Source: Saprospiraceae bacterium (GTDB lineage Bacteria > Bacteroidota > Bacteroidia > Chitinophagales > Saprospiraceae). Taken from it: a stretch of 64,000 nucleotides of DNA. Where the stretch lies: positions 49,578-113,577 of the forward strand of contig JAHDEL010000003.1 of assembly GCA_020628855.1 (NCBI GenBank), read 5' to 3'. Both the position numbers and the translations under genes were made by a program. Positions 8,514-17,155 of the stretch are shown here, piece by piece. How positions within the stretch are numbered: position 1 is the first letter of the stretch; each line of letters opens with the position of its first letter. The notes under the pieces were generated by a model, which searched no databases, had not been told where the DNA came from, and worked only from the letters and a program-made list of their open reading frames with translations.

Positions 8514-9238
8514 CGAGGTTGGTATTTCTTGAGGCGCATTTGAATTACTCCTAGTATTGCCTCCTTTACGATACTGGTATTCATTTTGGAAGTACCTTTC
8601 TCCCTATCCTTAAATATTATAGGTATTTCCTTTATGCTAAACCCTAAGCGATGAGCAATGTATTTCATCTCAATTTGGAATGCGTATCCAATGAATTGAA
8701 TATTATCCAAATCTATGGTCTCTAGTACTGCTCGCTTGTAACAAACAAACCCTGCTGTTGTATCCTTGACTGGTATCCAAGTGATTGCTCTTACAAACAA
8801 TGAAGCTCCATAGGAAAGAAACAAACGATCAAATGGCCAGTCTTGGATTCCACCACCTTTAATATATCTACTCCCAACAGCAATGTCAGCATCCTCTTTA
8901 CATGCCTTGATGAGTTGAGGTACAACCTTTGGATCATGACTGAAGTCTGCATCCATCTCTAGGACATAATCATACAAGTTCTTAATAGCATACTTAAATC
9001 CTGCAATGTATGCCGTTCCCAAACCAGATTTCTCAGCACGCTCCAATAGGTGCAATCGATGTAAATATTCTTCTTGAAGTAACTTGACTTTATCTCCTGT
9101 TCCATCAGGAGAACCATCATCTACAATCAATATTTCGTAATTTGAATCAAGAGAGAGTACTGCATCGATGATAGATTCAATGTTCTCTATTTCATTGTAA
9201 GTTGGTATAATAATAAGAGACCGGTCAGGCATAATCAC
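8495..9238 (-). CDS. Polyprenol monophosphomannose synthase-like GT2 glycosyltransferase
   Basis: This GT-A fold, family 2 enzyme resembles dolichol-phosphate-mannose synthase (Dpm1/Ppm1), which loads mannose from GDP-mannose onto a polyprenyl phosphate at the cytoplasmic face. Motifs are LIIIPTYNEIENI near residue 8, ILIVDDGSPDGTGDKV near 36, the metal-binding EMDADFSHDP near 93 (DAD replaces DXD), and YAFQIEMKYIAHRLGF in the acceptor region. No C-terminal transmembrane segment is present in the 247 residues, as in single-domain members. A second ATG two codons in (9232) would serve equally well. It follows the E1 gene after 6 bases, probably by operon accident. Confidence 0.85.
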   Translation of the reverse strand: MIMPDRSLIIIPTYNEIENIESIIDAVLSLDSNYEILIVDDGSPDGTGDKVKLLQEEYLHRLHLLERAEKSGLGTAYIAGFKYAIKNLYDYVLEMDADFSHDPKVVPQLIKACKEDADIAVGSRYIKGGGIQDWPFDRLFLSYGASLFVRAITWIPVKDTTAGFVCYKRAVLETIDLDNIQFIGYAFQIEMKYIAHRLGFSIKEIPIIFKDREKGTSKMNTSIVKEAILGVIQMRLKKYQPRKTPNK

Positions 9239-9244
9239 TAAAAA

Positions 9245-11656
9245 TCAAGCAAATCTATCAGGTTCTGCTTCTTGCATAAGTTTAATAACGGTCTCAACCA
9301 CGTCTTCAGTTTGTGGTTTTGAATAATAGTCACCTTCATCTCCATATGGGGGTCTATGATCACTTGCCGTCAGAGTCAATGGCTGGGAATCTAAACTATA
9401 ATAACCTCCTTGATTTTCAATTACTTCTTGTAAAATGTACGCAGATGCTCCTCCGGGAACATCTTCATCAACAATTAACAAACGATTAGTTTTTGACAGA
9501 GATTGACCAATATGATGCTCCATATCAAAAGGCAAGAGCGTCTGGACATCAATGACTTCAACAGTAATACCTACTGATTGTAATAGAGGCACCGCAGCCA
9601 TCACCACTTTCACACAAGACCCATAAGTTACTATTGTCACATCGTCACCCTCTTGCAGTGTTTCTGGGCTGCCTAAGGCTACTGTATATTCTCCTATATT
9701 ATCTGGAAGTGTCTCCTTCAATCTATATGCATTCAGAGGTTCAACTACAACAGCTGGATCACTTGATTGGATAAGTGTCTGATACATACCAGCAGCTTGA
9801 ACAAAATTTCGTGGCACACAAATATGCATCCCTCTTAATGTAGTCAGCAACATACCCATATGTGAGCCTGAATGCCAAATGCCTTCTAGTCTATGCCCTC
9901 TCGTTCTGATTATTGCTGGAGCCATTTGCAATCCTGCAGATCGATATCTTATGGTAGCAAGATCATCTGTTAGGGGCGCTAATCCATAGACGAGATAGTC
10001 CAAGTACTGGATTTCTGCAATTGGTCTCAGACCCCTCATGGCTAAGCCAATCGCTTGTCCTACGATGGTCCATTCTCTGATCCCAGTATCAAAAACTCTT
10101 GATTCACCATACTTTTCTTGTAAGCCTGCAAAACCTTGATTCACATCACCAATATTACCTACATCTTCTCCAAAAGCATATGCCAATGGATTTACACTAA
10201 ATAAGTAATCAAAGTATGCATTGACTACTTGATAGCCAGAGACATTCTTAGATTCGTCAGAATAGATCGGTCGAACAACTGGAATTTGAGTTGCGTTTCG
10301 CTCTGTTTCACTATAGAGATGGGTGTGATATGCTTGAGCACCTTGTGCTTCCTCTCTATTCAAAATAGTCTGAATCCCATCCCCGTATGGAATATCTTCA
10401 ACCTCAGCTCTCGAACGAATTTGTCTGAGTACTTTGACTAGATCATAACGCATCGGGACATATAGATTCTTTATCTCATTAATCTCCTGCTTGAATGCAT
10501 CTTCGGAAAGCTCTAGCAGAGCCAGAATCTCATTTCTTAATTCTTCAATTGGCTGATAGAAATTATCCCACGCTGTTTTCTTTCCTTCTTTTACAAACAA
10601 TTTGGCTTGCTGATGCAATTCTTCCAACTCTTCTTCTGACGCTATACCTGACATCACAATCCACTCTTTGAACTTGAGATTGCAATCATAAGCTCTTTCC
10701 CACTCTAGTCTTTCTTTAGGTTTGTATCGTTCGTGCGAACCAGATGTCGAATGTCCTTGAGGCTGAGTAAGCTCCTCCACATGAACAACTACAGGGCGCC
10801 GTTCCGACCTAGCCAAAGTCGTTGCTTTTTCATAGGCATTATTAAGTGCAACATAGTCCCAACCGTTCACCTTTATAATATATAGCCCATCACCTTCTGC
10901 ATTCTTTTCAAAACCTGAGATGACTTCAGAAATACTACCCTTTGTGGTTTGATATTTCTTTGGGACAGAGATTCCATAACCATCATCCCAAACTGAAATT
11001 ACCATTGGGACCTGAGTTACGGCAGCAGCGTTTAATGTTTCCCAAAAGACTCCTTCAGAAGTGCTTGCATCTCCAATTGTGCAAAAAACAATTTCATCTC
11101 CAGAACCTAAATTTGGATAGTGCTCTCTAACTTCTTCATTTTCTCTTAACTTATTTGAGGCTAAAGCCAAACCTAAGGCTCGCGCCATTTGACCACCTGT
11201 TGATGATATATCGGCACTTATATTATAAGAGTTCCGTAGGTCAAGATAATTATCTTCCTGGTCAACAAAAGGTGTCGCAAAGTGACTATTCATCTGTCGA
11301 CCTGCAGAAAAAGGGTCATGATTTACATCGGCATATAACTGAGCAAATAAGTCTTCAACCTTTGTTAGACCAAGAGCCATGATCATTGTCTGGTCTCTAT
11401 AGTATCCAGATCGAAAATCACCTTTTTCAAAAAATCGTGAAAGGACTACTTGAGGAAGTTCTTTGCCGTCACCAACAATACCAAATTTTGCTTTACCAGT
11501 CAAAACCTCTTTTCTACAGAGCAATGAAGCTTCTCGGCTCACTTGACATATCCACAAATCCTTAAGAACTGCCTCTTTAAAGGATTCAAGGGAATTATCC
11601 TGATGAAGAGTATTTATAACTAAATCCTGATAACGATACGCTTTAGCTTGGCTCAA
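9245..11656 (-). CDS. 2-oxoacid dehydrogenase E1, fused alpha and beta subunits
   Basis: This thiamine-diphosphate enzyme decarboxylates a 2-oxoacid and transfers the acyl group to lipoyl-E2. The 803-residue product is a head-to-tail fusion. The alpha domain (about 60-400) contains the ThDP motif beginning GDAS at 195 and ending DDGYGIS at 224-230, and the phosphorylation-loop-like GSHERYKP. The beta domain (about 465-803) contains AYAFGEDVGNIGDVNQGF, GLRPIAEIQYLDYL and the closing VVETVIKLM. Fused E1 is frequent in Bacteroidota. The substrate (branched-chain acids or pyruvate) cannot be decided from sequence alone. E2 and E3 are not in the window. The 184-base upstream gap is shared with the divergent DUF1573 gene. 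Confidence 0.92.
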   Translation of the reverse strand: MSQAKAYRYQDLVINTLHQDNSLESFKEAVLKDLWICQVSREASLLCRKEVLTGKAKFGIVGDGKELPQVVLSRFFEKGDFRSGYYRDQTMIMALGLTKVEDLFAQLYADVNHDPFSAGRQMNSHFATPFVDQEDNYLDLRNSYNISADISSTGGQMARALGLALASNKLRENEEVREHYPNLGSGDEIVFCTIGDASTSEGVFWETLNAAAVTQVPMVISVWDDGYGISVPKKYQTTKGSISEVISGFEKNAEGDGLYIIKVNGWDYVALNNAYEKATTLARSERRPVVVHVEELTQPQGHSTSGSHERYKPKERLEWERAYDCNLKFKEWIVMSGIASEEELEELHQQAKLFVKEGKKTAWDNFYQPIEELRNEILALLELSEDAFKQEINEIKNLYVPMRYDLVKVLRQIRSRAEVEDIPYGDGIQTILNREEAQGAQAYHTHLYSETERNATQIPVVRPIYSDESKNVSGYQVVNAYFDYLFSVNPLAYAFGEDVGNIGDVNQGFAGLQEKYGESRVFDTGIREWTIVGQAIGLAMRGLRPIAEIQYLDYLVYGLAPLTDDLATIRYRSAGLQMAPAIIRTRGHRLEGIWHSGSHMGMLLTTLRGMHICVPRNFVQAAGMYQTLIQSSDPAVVVEPLNAYRLKETLPDNIGEYTVALGSPETLQEGDDVTIVTYGSCVKVVMAAVPLLQSVGITVEVIDVQTLLPFDMEHHIGQSLSKTNRLLIVDEDVPGGASAYILQEVIENQGGYYSLDSQPLTLTASDHRPPYGDEGDYYSKPQTEDVVETVIKLMQEAEPDRFA

Positions 11657-11780
11657 TGGTATTAAATTGGTTGGTAAGGCAAAATTAAGAGTATCTCTAA
11701 AATTTCTTCAAAAGCAGCTCAGAAGTTTTCCACAAATGCTATTAACTAAACATTAAAGATTCATTTAAACAAAGTATCGC

Positions 11781-11811
11781 TTGATTCTTGTATTTTTGAA
11801 TCATAAATTTG
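11781..11811 (+). promoter_or_regulatory. Sigma-A promoter of the DUF1573 gene with embedded inverted repeat
   Basis: TTG at 11781-11783 is followed after 20 bases by TAAATTTG at 11804-11811, a full match to the Bacteroidota -33/-7 consensus. The predicted transcription start is near 11818, about 23 bases before the ATG. The spacer carries the inverted repeat TGATTC (11782-11787) and GAATCA (11798-11803), placed where a repressor could block RNA polymerase. Confidence 0.65.
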
Positions 11812-11840
11812 AATTCCTTTTTAAAGAAACTGTATAGAAA

Positions 11841-12302
11841 ATGAAAAATATTTTAACACTGCTTTTATTGAGTTTTACTTCTGCCTTTGTTTTAGCGCAA
11901 GCTGAAATACAGAAAGAAACTACTGAGCAAGATGGAGGACCAATAATGACATTCGAATCTATGAATGTTGATTATGGTACTATTGAGCAACATTCAGAAC
12001 CGTTAAGAGTACTTAAGTTTACTAACACTGGCGATGAGCCTTTAGTAATCAAAAACTGTAAAGGCTCTTGTGGTTGCACTGTTCCAATTTGGCCTAAAGA
12101 GCCAATAATGCCAGGAGAAGAGTCTGAAATCGAGATTCGTTATGCTACCAATCGTTTAGGTAAAATAAATAAAACGGTTAGAATAACTACAAATGAAGGC
12201 GACACTCCACATATCGTAAAAGTTCTTGGAGATGTTTTTCAAGCAGAAAAAGAGCAAAGCGTTCCTTCAAGCCAGCCTAGTATGTTAAAAGGCGGACAAT
12301 AA
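11841..12302 (+). CDS. Secreted DUF1573 domain protein
   Basis: The 153-residue product has a clear signal peptide (MKNILTLLLLSFTSAFVLAQA). One DUF1573 domain follows, at about 33-130, an immunoglobulin-like fold related to ASPM-SPD-2-Hydin domains. Its hallmark GSCGCTVP cysteine motif is at about 75-82, then GEESEIEIRYAT and the closing VLGDV. The molecular role of DUF1573 is unknown; members are exported and abundant in Bacteroidota. The gene has its own promoter (11781-11811) and a strong terminator right after the stop, so it is monocistronic. Confidence 0.88.
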   Translation: MKNILTLLLLSFTSAFVLAQAEIQKETTEQDGGPIMTFESMNVDYGTIEQHSEPLRVLKFTNTGDEPLVIKNCKGSCGCTVPIWPKEPIMPGEESEIEIRYATNRLGKINKTVRITTNEGDTPHIVKVLGDVFQAEKEQSVPSSQPSMLKGGQ

Positions 12303-12325
12303 GAACAGAAATATAACACAGTAAG

Positions 12326-12358
12326 AAAACCTTCAACGAAAGTTGAGGGTTTTTTTAT
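12326..12358 (+). terminator. Intrinsic terminator of the DUF1573 gene
   Basis: ACCTTCAAC and GTTGAGGGT (12329-12337 and 12342-12350) form a 9-base-pair stem with one G-U pair around a GAAA tetraloop, followed by a run of seven T. It ends just before the ATG of yaaA at 12376. Confidence 0.88.
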
Positions 12359-12375
12359 TTTACAATCAAAACAAT

Positions 12376-13134
12376 ATGATTACACTACTCTCACCAGCGA
12401 AATCATTACATGCGATAGCTGAAACACCAGAAGGTGAAACAAGAGTTCCTTTTCCAAAAGAAACTCATGAATTAGTCAAAATACTAAAAGGATACAATCA
12501 AGACAAACTAGGTGATCTGATGCATTTGAGTGATAATCTTGCATTATTGAACTATAAGAGATATCAGACATTCTCTTCTCGATACACAAATAATAACAGT
12601 GCTTCTGCAGCTCTTCAATTTGCTGGTGATGTGTACAGAGGCCTTGATATGAGTACATGGGATAAGCGAAGCATTGATTATAGTCAAAACCATCTTAGAA
12701 TACTGTCTGGACTTTATGGGCTGTTAAGGCCTTTAGATAAGATGCAACCATACAGATTGGAAATGGGTACGAAACTGAAAAACAAGCATGGTTCAAATCT
12801 CTATGCATTTTGGTCAGAGAAAGTGACAGCCTTACTCAATAAGGAACTGAAAAAGCATAAAGTAGACATTATTGTCAATTTAGCCTCAAAGGAATATTTC
12901 AAAGTGGTATCAACCAAGCAACTAAATAGTCCAGTAATTAATGTAGAGTTCAAGGAATACAGAAACGGAGACTTGAAAATAATCTCCTTTAATGCAAAAA
13001 GAGCTCGAGGTCTGATGGCTAAGTTTATTATGACAAATAGAATTGACACTCCTCAAGACTTATCAAGATTTGATAGCGAAGACTACAAACTCAGCGCAGA
13101 TAGTGATGAGCACAACTTACTTTTCATAAGATAA
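12376..13134 (+). CDS. yaaA: Peroxide stress protein YaaA (UPF0246 family)
   Basis: This DUF328/UPF0246 cytoplasmic protein limits free iron during peroxide stress in E. coli. Signatures are the start MITLLSPAKSLHAIAETP, QTFSSRYT near residue 65, LRILSGLYGLLRPLD near 105, the basic LASKEYFKVV, and ISFNAKRARGLMAKFI near 210. An open frame extends 11 codons upstream, but those codons run through the preceding terminator hairpin, and the ATG at 12376 gives the conserved N-terminus. The length is then 252 residues, close to the family norm. The DUF547 gene follows after 6 bases. Confidence 0.92.
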   Translation: MITLLSPAKSLHAIAETPEGETRVPFPKETHELVKILKGYNQDKLGDLMHLSDNLALLNYKRYQTFSSRYTNNNSASAALQFAGDVYRGLDMSTWDKRSIDYSQNHLRILSGLYGLLRPLDKMQPYRLEMGTKLKNKHGSNLYAFWSEKVTALLNKELKKHKVDIIVNLASKEYFKVVSTKQLNSPVINVEFKEYRNGDLKIISFNAKRARGLMAKFIMTNRIDTPQDLSRFDSEDYKLSADSDEHNLLFIR

Positions 13135-13140
13135 TAATGT

Positions 13141-14682
13141 ATGATCCACCGAATTCTAACTCTTGTTCTCCTAGGCTTTGCAATTAATCTAATTGCCCAA
13201 TCTGAGAGTGAAATAATTAATGATGCGCAATCCTTTCTCGATAATCACACAACAGCAGAGGGAATCAACTATCAATCGATTTCTTCAGAACAATCTGAAT
13301 GGGATAGGCTCATGCGCTTGGTACGAGATATTGAAGGTCCAAATAGAGAGCGTTCCTTGGCACTCAACTGCCTGGGATATAATATGCATGTCATTGACAA
13401 AGTCTTAAAAAACTACCCTTTACAATCCGTTCAGCAAATCAAAGATTTTTTTGATTCAGATATCGAGATAGCTGGAACTACGACAACACTTAACCAGCTC
13501 GAGAAATCTTTACTTGAAAAATACAACCATGGAAGTATACACTATTTACTGGTGTGTGGTGCTCAAAGTTGCCCAAGCTTACCTGACCACACAAAGATTT
13601 CATCAGAACAATCTCAACTTGACTCTGTATACAACTCAATTTTAGAGCAAGGAAAATTCGCTTTCATCGATCGATTTAACGAACAACTTGTACTCTCTAA
13701 AATTTTTGAATGGTATACTGAGGATTTTGGAGGAATAGAAGCTATAAGAAGTCAACTAGCATTTATAACTAGACAAAGCCTTGATGATTATAAAGTAAAG
13801 TTTGACACATATGATTGGGCATTAAATGATGTAAACAATGGAATTCAGACCAGATTCATTCCTTCTCGATTATTAACAAAAGGCGAAATACAATTTCAAA
13901 TTTTCTCAAACTATTATACACAGTCTGAACCGAGTCTTACTCCAAATGCGAGAGTCAATTTTTGGTCGAATATTATAACTGTCATTTTCGGATCTAATAA
14001 GAATCTGAATTGGGGTCTTTTTGGAAGAGTGAGATCTGTAAGTGTAAACCCGGCCAACGGCATAAGAAACTACTTTAGCGGTTATACGATAAACAATCAA
14101 AATATAAGTCCACTCAATGGAGTCTCTACATATGAGCGCTTTGGGTTGACTGCACTTGGACCACAGATTCGATATAGACCTAAACTAGACACAAAAGGAA
14201 ATAATCTTTTTGTACACACCATTACATTTCCAATTGGAAACGCATTAGAAGGAGACAATCTGAATGGGTATATCGACTGGAACGGTATAAGTCTCTTCAA
14301 TCAATGGTTCTACGACTATGATATCAAACCAAAGCGAAATATTTTTCTAGATATTGGTTTTAATATTGAGAATATTGATTCCAGGTTTTTTCAGAAGGAA
14401 GGAGGATTTGTCTATATATCAACTCCGGTTACTGCAATTTATAGTGCTTATCCACAGCCAGGATTAACATTTTATGCTTTGGCTGGTGCTGCACCAAGAA
14501 TCTGGATGACAAGAACCGATACTATCAATATTGGTTTTGATCCTTTTGGGCAAATTGGTGGAGGAATGAAATACTTTATTTCTGATACAGTTGAGATAGA
14601 ATGTTTGCTTACTCAATTTTTTGGAGGCAACCTCTCGCGTAACGCACAAACAATCAATTTTGGAATAAGATACACCTATTAA
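13141..14682 (+). CDS. Secreted DUF547 protein with C-terminal beta-barrel-like region
   Basis: The 513 residues begin with a signal peptide (about 1-20, ending NLIAQS). The first half (about 25-215) is a DUF547 domain recognised by RSLALNCLGYNMHVID and the motif HYLLVCGAQSCPSLPDH; its activity is unknown. From about 240 the sequence is rich in alternating aromatic/polar strands and ends FGIRYTY, a terminal aromatic as in outer-membrane beta-barrels. The architecture suggests a periplasmic or surface DUF547 domain tethered to a barrel. It starts 6 bases after yaaA and is probably co-transcribed with it. Confidence 0.75.
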   Translation: MIHRILTLVLLGFAINLIAQSESEIINDAQSFLDNHTTAEGINYQSISSEQSEWDRLMRLVRDIEGPNRERSLALNCLGYNMHVIDKVLKNYPLQSVQQIKDFFDSDIEIAGTTTTLNQLEKSLLEKYNHGSIHYLLVCGAQSCPSLPDHTKISSEQSQLDSVYNSILEQGKFAFIDRFNEQLVLSKIFEWYTEDFGGIEAIRSQLAFITRQSLDDYKVKFDTYDWALNDVNNGIQTRFIPSRLLTKGEIQFQIFSNYYTQSEPSLTPNARVNFWSNIITVIFGSNKNLNWGLFGRVRSVSVNPANGIRNYFSGYTINNQNISPLNGVSTYERFGLTALGPQIRYRPKLDTKGNNLFVHTITFPIGNALEGDNLNGYIDWNGISLFNQWFYDYDIKPKRNIFLDIGFNIENIDSRFFQKEGGFVYISTPVTAIYSAYPQPGLTFYALAGAAPRIWMTRTDTINIGFDPFGQIGGGMKYFISDTVEIECLLTQFFGGNLSRNAQTINFGIRYTY

Positions 14683-14732
14683 TAGGTACACTCATTGCCC
14701 TTTTTCGTATATACAAAATAAAAATGTCAAAA

Positions 14733-14760
14733 AACATATTAAAATATTTTTTAATATGTT
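14733..14760. repeat. Perfect 12-base inverted repeat after the DUF547 gene
   Basis: AACATATTAAAA (14733-14744) and TTTTAATATGTT (14749-14760) pair perfectly around a TATT loop, 51 bases after the DUF547 stop. It may end that transcript, though no T-run follows. It sits just before the -7 element of the potassium channel promoter, so an operator role is also possible. Only one base pair is G-C. Confidence 0.5.
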
Positions 14761-14769
14761 AACAAAACT

Positions 14770-14777
14770 TATGTTTG
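14770..14777 (+). promoter_or_regulatory. Probable -7 element of the potassium channel gene
   Basis: TATGTTTG matches TAnnTTTG fully; no TTG is at the ideal -33 spacing. The predicted start near 14784 leaves a leader of about 150 bases that contains an inverted repeat (GCATACAATG at 14834-14843, CATTGTATGC at 14896-14905). Confidence 0.45.
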
Positions 14778-14833
14778 TGTCACGATAATAAGATATCGTA
14801 TTAGTTTTCTTAAAGACCTTTTAAATTGAGTAA

Positions 14834-14905
14834 GCATACAATGTAAACGAGGTCATTCCAAAAACCGATGCTTAACCACCATTGGTGATTTCTTGCATTG
14901 TATGC
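14834..14905 (+). repeat. Inverted repeat framing a structured leader of the channel gene
   Basis: GCATACAATG (14834-14843) and CATTGTATGC (14896-14905) are perfect reverse complements separated by 52 bases. Inside lies a smaller hairpin, CACC-ATT-GGTG (about 14877-14887). Together they could fold as a two-level RNA stem immediately before the channel coding region. This argues that the ATG at 14882, inside the structure, is not the start codon. Confidence 0.45.
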
Positions 14906-14935
14906 ATTACTTTTGTTACTGTATGGTACAAGAAC

Positions 14936-15814
14936 ATGCAAAAGTTCTTGTTTAATCCTATGGTGAAGACACGTCCACTTACATTTAAAGAGAAGGTCCA
15001 CGAAGTGATCTTCGAAGCAGATACTAGACAAGGCAAATGGTTCGACATCGTACTTATAGTTGCCATAGTCCTCAGTGTATTAATTGTCATGTTAGAAACT
15101 GTACCTTCATTGGAGGACAGATTCGGTCATGTTTTCTACATTTTGGAATGGATATTTACAATACTATTCACTATCGAATATGCTTTAAGGCTTTACTCTG
15201 TTAAAAAACCAATGAAATATGCTACTAGCTTTTATGGAGTTGTAGATCTTATTTCCATTTTGCCTACTTATCTCTCGTTTTTTATTTATGGTTCTCAATC
15301 CTTAATGGTAATCAGAGCACTAAGACTCCTCAGGATATTCAGAGTATTCAAACTTGCAAATCACTTCAAACAGGGGCTGATGCTCATTAGGGCCCTGAGA
15401 GATAGTGCTGCTAAAATCTCTGTGTTTTTGTTCTTTATTATTCTGATGACTATCATGTTTGGATCTCTCATGTATCTCATCGAAGCCAAATCAAATGCTG
15501 GTTTTGATTCTATCCCAAGAAGTATTTACTGGGCAATTGTGACACTAACAACTGTCGGTTATGGAGATATTAGTCCAAGCACAAATCTTGGTCAGTTCAT
15601 TGCTGCTATAGTTATGATATTAGGTTATGCTGTTATCGCTGTACCTACAGGGGTTGTCACTTCTGAGATAATAAGAGGAACAAAAAAGAACCAAAATGAA
15701 GTGAACATCAATACTCAATCTTGCCAATCTTGTTCAAGAGAAGGACATGATGATGATGCAATCTATTGTAAGTATTGTGGAGAAAAAATCAACGAACAGG
15801 ATGAAGAAGACTAA
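14936..15814 (+). CDS. Voltage-gated potassium channel family protein with C-terminal zinc ribbon
   Basis: This is a six-helix ion channel subunit. Numbered from the ATG at 14936 (292 residues), it has S1 at about 36-54, S2/S3 at about 65-115, an S4-like segment with regular arginines (VIRALRLLRIFRVFKL, 125-140), the pore helix and selectivity filter TVGYGD at 206-211, and S6 at about 221-243. The filter indicates K+. The tail carries two CxxC pairs (C263, C266, C278, C281), forming a zinc ribbon. The open frame starts at 14882, but that ATG lies within a leader inverted repeat; 14936 or 14960 fits better. What the zinc ribbon senses or binds is unknown. Confidence 0.88.
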   Translation: MQKFLFNPMVKTRPLTFKEKVHEVIFEADTRQGKWFDIVLIVAIVLSVLIVMLETVPSLEDRFGHVFYILEWIFTILFTIEYALRLYSVKKPMKYATSFYGVVDLISILPTYLSFFIYGSQSLMVIRALRLLRIFRVFKLANHFKQGLMLIRALRDSAAKISVFLFFIILMTIMFGSLMYLIEAKSNAGFDSIPRSIYWAIVTLTTVGYGDISPSTNLGQFIAAIVMILGYAVIAVPTGVVTSEIIRGTKKNQNEVNINTQSCQSCSREGHDDDAIYCKYCGEKINEQDEED

Positions 15815-15823
15815 GAATTGGTG

Positions 15824-16240
15824 TTAACCTGGCAGTCTCAAAACATGAAACATTCTTTTCACACTATAATCTCCACTTCCATTTGCCAATAAAATAAATA
15901 ACCCACCGCAGTATGCCATTGTCCGTAAGAACATCAAACCTTGGACACGTTGTACACTTGGGTCATCATTCCAGAATGAATACACTATAAAAGTATAGGG
16001 AAGCCAGTAACAAAGTAACATTAAAGCTCCTACTCTTGAGAAATAACCAATAAGTACGAGTATACCACCGATGAGAAGGAAGATAATCGAACCTACTAAG
16101 AGCAAATTCAGAGCAAAATCAAGGTTATATATTTGAAGAGTTTGTTTTGTTTCCTGAAAAAACACAATAGTATCTAGTGCTTCAAAAATGCTAACTAGAC
16201 CAATTAAAATCCTTCCAATAAGATCAAAACTATTTTTCAT
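15824..16240 (-). CDS. DoxX family membrane protein
   Basis: The 138-residue product has four hydrophobic segments and a DoxX-like start (MKNSFDLIGRILIGLVSIFEALDTI), with the IGGILVLIGYFSRVGALML segment near 75. DoxX proteins are small quinone-associated or redox-linked membrane proteins with poorly defined activity. The open frame extends to 16306, but those codons are hydrophilic and overlap the divergent hydrolase start, so the ATG at 16240 is chosen. It is convergent with the channel gene, 9 bases away, with no clear terminator between them. Confidence 0.78.
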   Translation of the reverse strand: MKNSFDLIGRILIGLVSIFEALDTIVFFQETKQTLQIYNLDFALNLLLVGSIIFLLIGGILVLIGYFSRVGALMLLCYWLPYTFIVYSFWNDDPSVQRVQGLMFLRTMAYCGGLFILLANGSGDYSVKRMFHVLRLPG

Positions 16241-16276
16241 GTGTTCTAAAACGATGCAAATACATTGCCAATCATG

Positions 16277-16284
16277 TAATTTTG
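16277..16284 (+). promoter_or_regulatory. Probable -7 element of the alpha/beta hydrolase gene
   Basis: TAATTTTG matches TAnnTTTG, 10 bases before the ATG at 16295. Transcription would start only a few bases before the gene, giving a nearly leaderless message. No TTG is at the expected -33 distance. Confidence 0.4.
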
Positions 16285-16294
16285 GACCCGAATT

Positions 16295-17155
16295 ATGAGA
16301 GAACAAGCAAGCCTATTAAAGCTAATTGGAAAACTATTCAATATTGTATTCTTCTTTTCACCTAAAATTGCAAGTAGATTGGCATATAATGCCTTCCAGA
16401 GGCCTCGAAGGAGACCAATGAAATCGGGTAGCGAAGCTATATTAAGAAAAGGCAAGTATACTTTTCAGACAGGCAAAGAAAATATCCAATATTACAAATG
16501 GGGAGTTGACAAGGCATCTGTTGTTTTTCTTCATGGTTGGGAAAGCTCTTCATTACGTTGGAAACCATACTTTGACATCTTCAAAGCGAGAGGAATTACA
16601 ATAGCTATGCTTGATGCTCCTGGACATGGACTCTCTACTTCCAAGCTTTTTAATGCTCATGCTTATGCGCAAGCAGCACTTCCCCTTATAAAAAAAGAAC
16701 AACCAGAAATCATTGTTGGTCATTCCATCGGTGGTTTTACGACGATGCTCCTTTGCAACGAAAACCTAGGATACACTCCTAAGAGGGTAATACTCTTGGC
16801 CCCTAATAATAAACTGAAAGACATCTTGAGAACCTATCAAGATATCTTAGGCTTTAATGATGGATTGTTCAATCAAATGATAGCTGATATTGTAAAATTT
16901 GATGGAAAGACTATTGATTATTATTCTGGGGAGGCCTTACTACAAAACATTTCTGCTCCTGTAACAATCATTCATGATACAGATGATAAGATTTTACCAT
17001 TTAACGGAAGTGCATTAATGGCGGAGCATAACCCAGATATTGAGTTAATCAAGATCACTGGATATGGTCATAAACTAAAAAGCAAAACTATTGTAGAATT
17101 GGTGCTAAAAGCATGTAGGAAGACTATTCCTCTCCTCCATCCATCTCAGTCGTGA
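16295..17155 (+). CDS. Alpha/beta hydrolase
   Basis: This 286-residue protein has an alpha/beta-hydrolase fold. Visible elements are the oxyanion-hole loop VVFLHGWESSS (76-86), LDAPGHGLS (106-114), the nucleophile elbow GHSIGG with Ser144, the acid in IIHDTDDKILPF (about 228-230) and the histidine in GYGHK (His259), a complete triad. About 45 extra basic residues precede the core, with a hydrophobic stretch at 14-22 (LFNIVFFFS) that may associate with the membrane. The substrate is unknown. Its last 32 bases overlap the end of the convergent 17124-17684 gene. Confidence 0.86.
   Translation: MREQASLLKLIGKLFNIVFFFSPKIASRLAYNAFQRPRRRPMKSGSEAILRKGKYTFQTGKENIQYYKWGVDKASVVFLHGWESSSLRWKPYFDIFKARGITIAMLDAPGHGLSTSKLFNAHAYAQAALPLIKKEQPEIIVGHSIGGFTTMLLCNENLGYTPKRVILLAPNNKLKDILRTYQDILGFNDGLFNQMIADIVKFDGKTIDYYSGEALLQNISAPVTIIHDTDDKILPFNGSALMAEHNPDIELIKITGYGHKLKSKTIVELVLKACRKTIPLLHPSQS

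Noticed and set aside
14882-14935. Upstream ATG of the potassium channel frame
   Set aside because: It falls inside a leader inverted repeat and adds 18 residues not expected before the channel's N-terminus.
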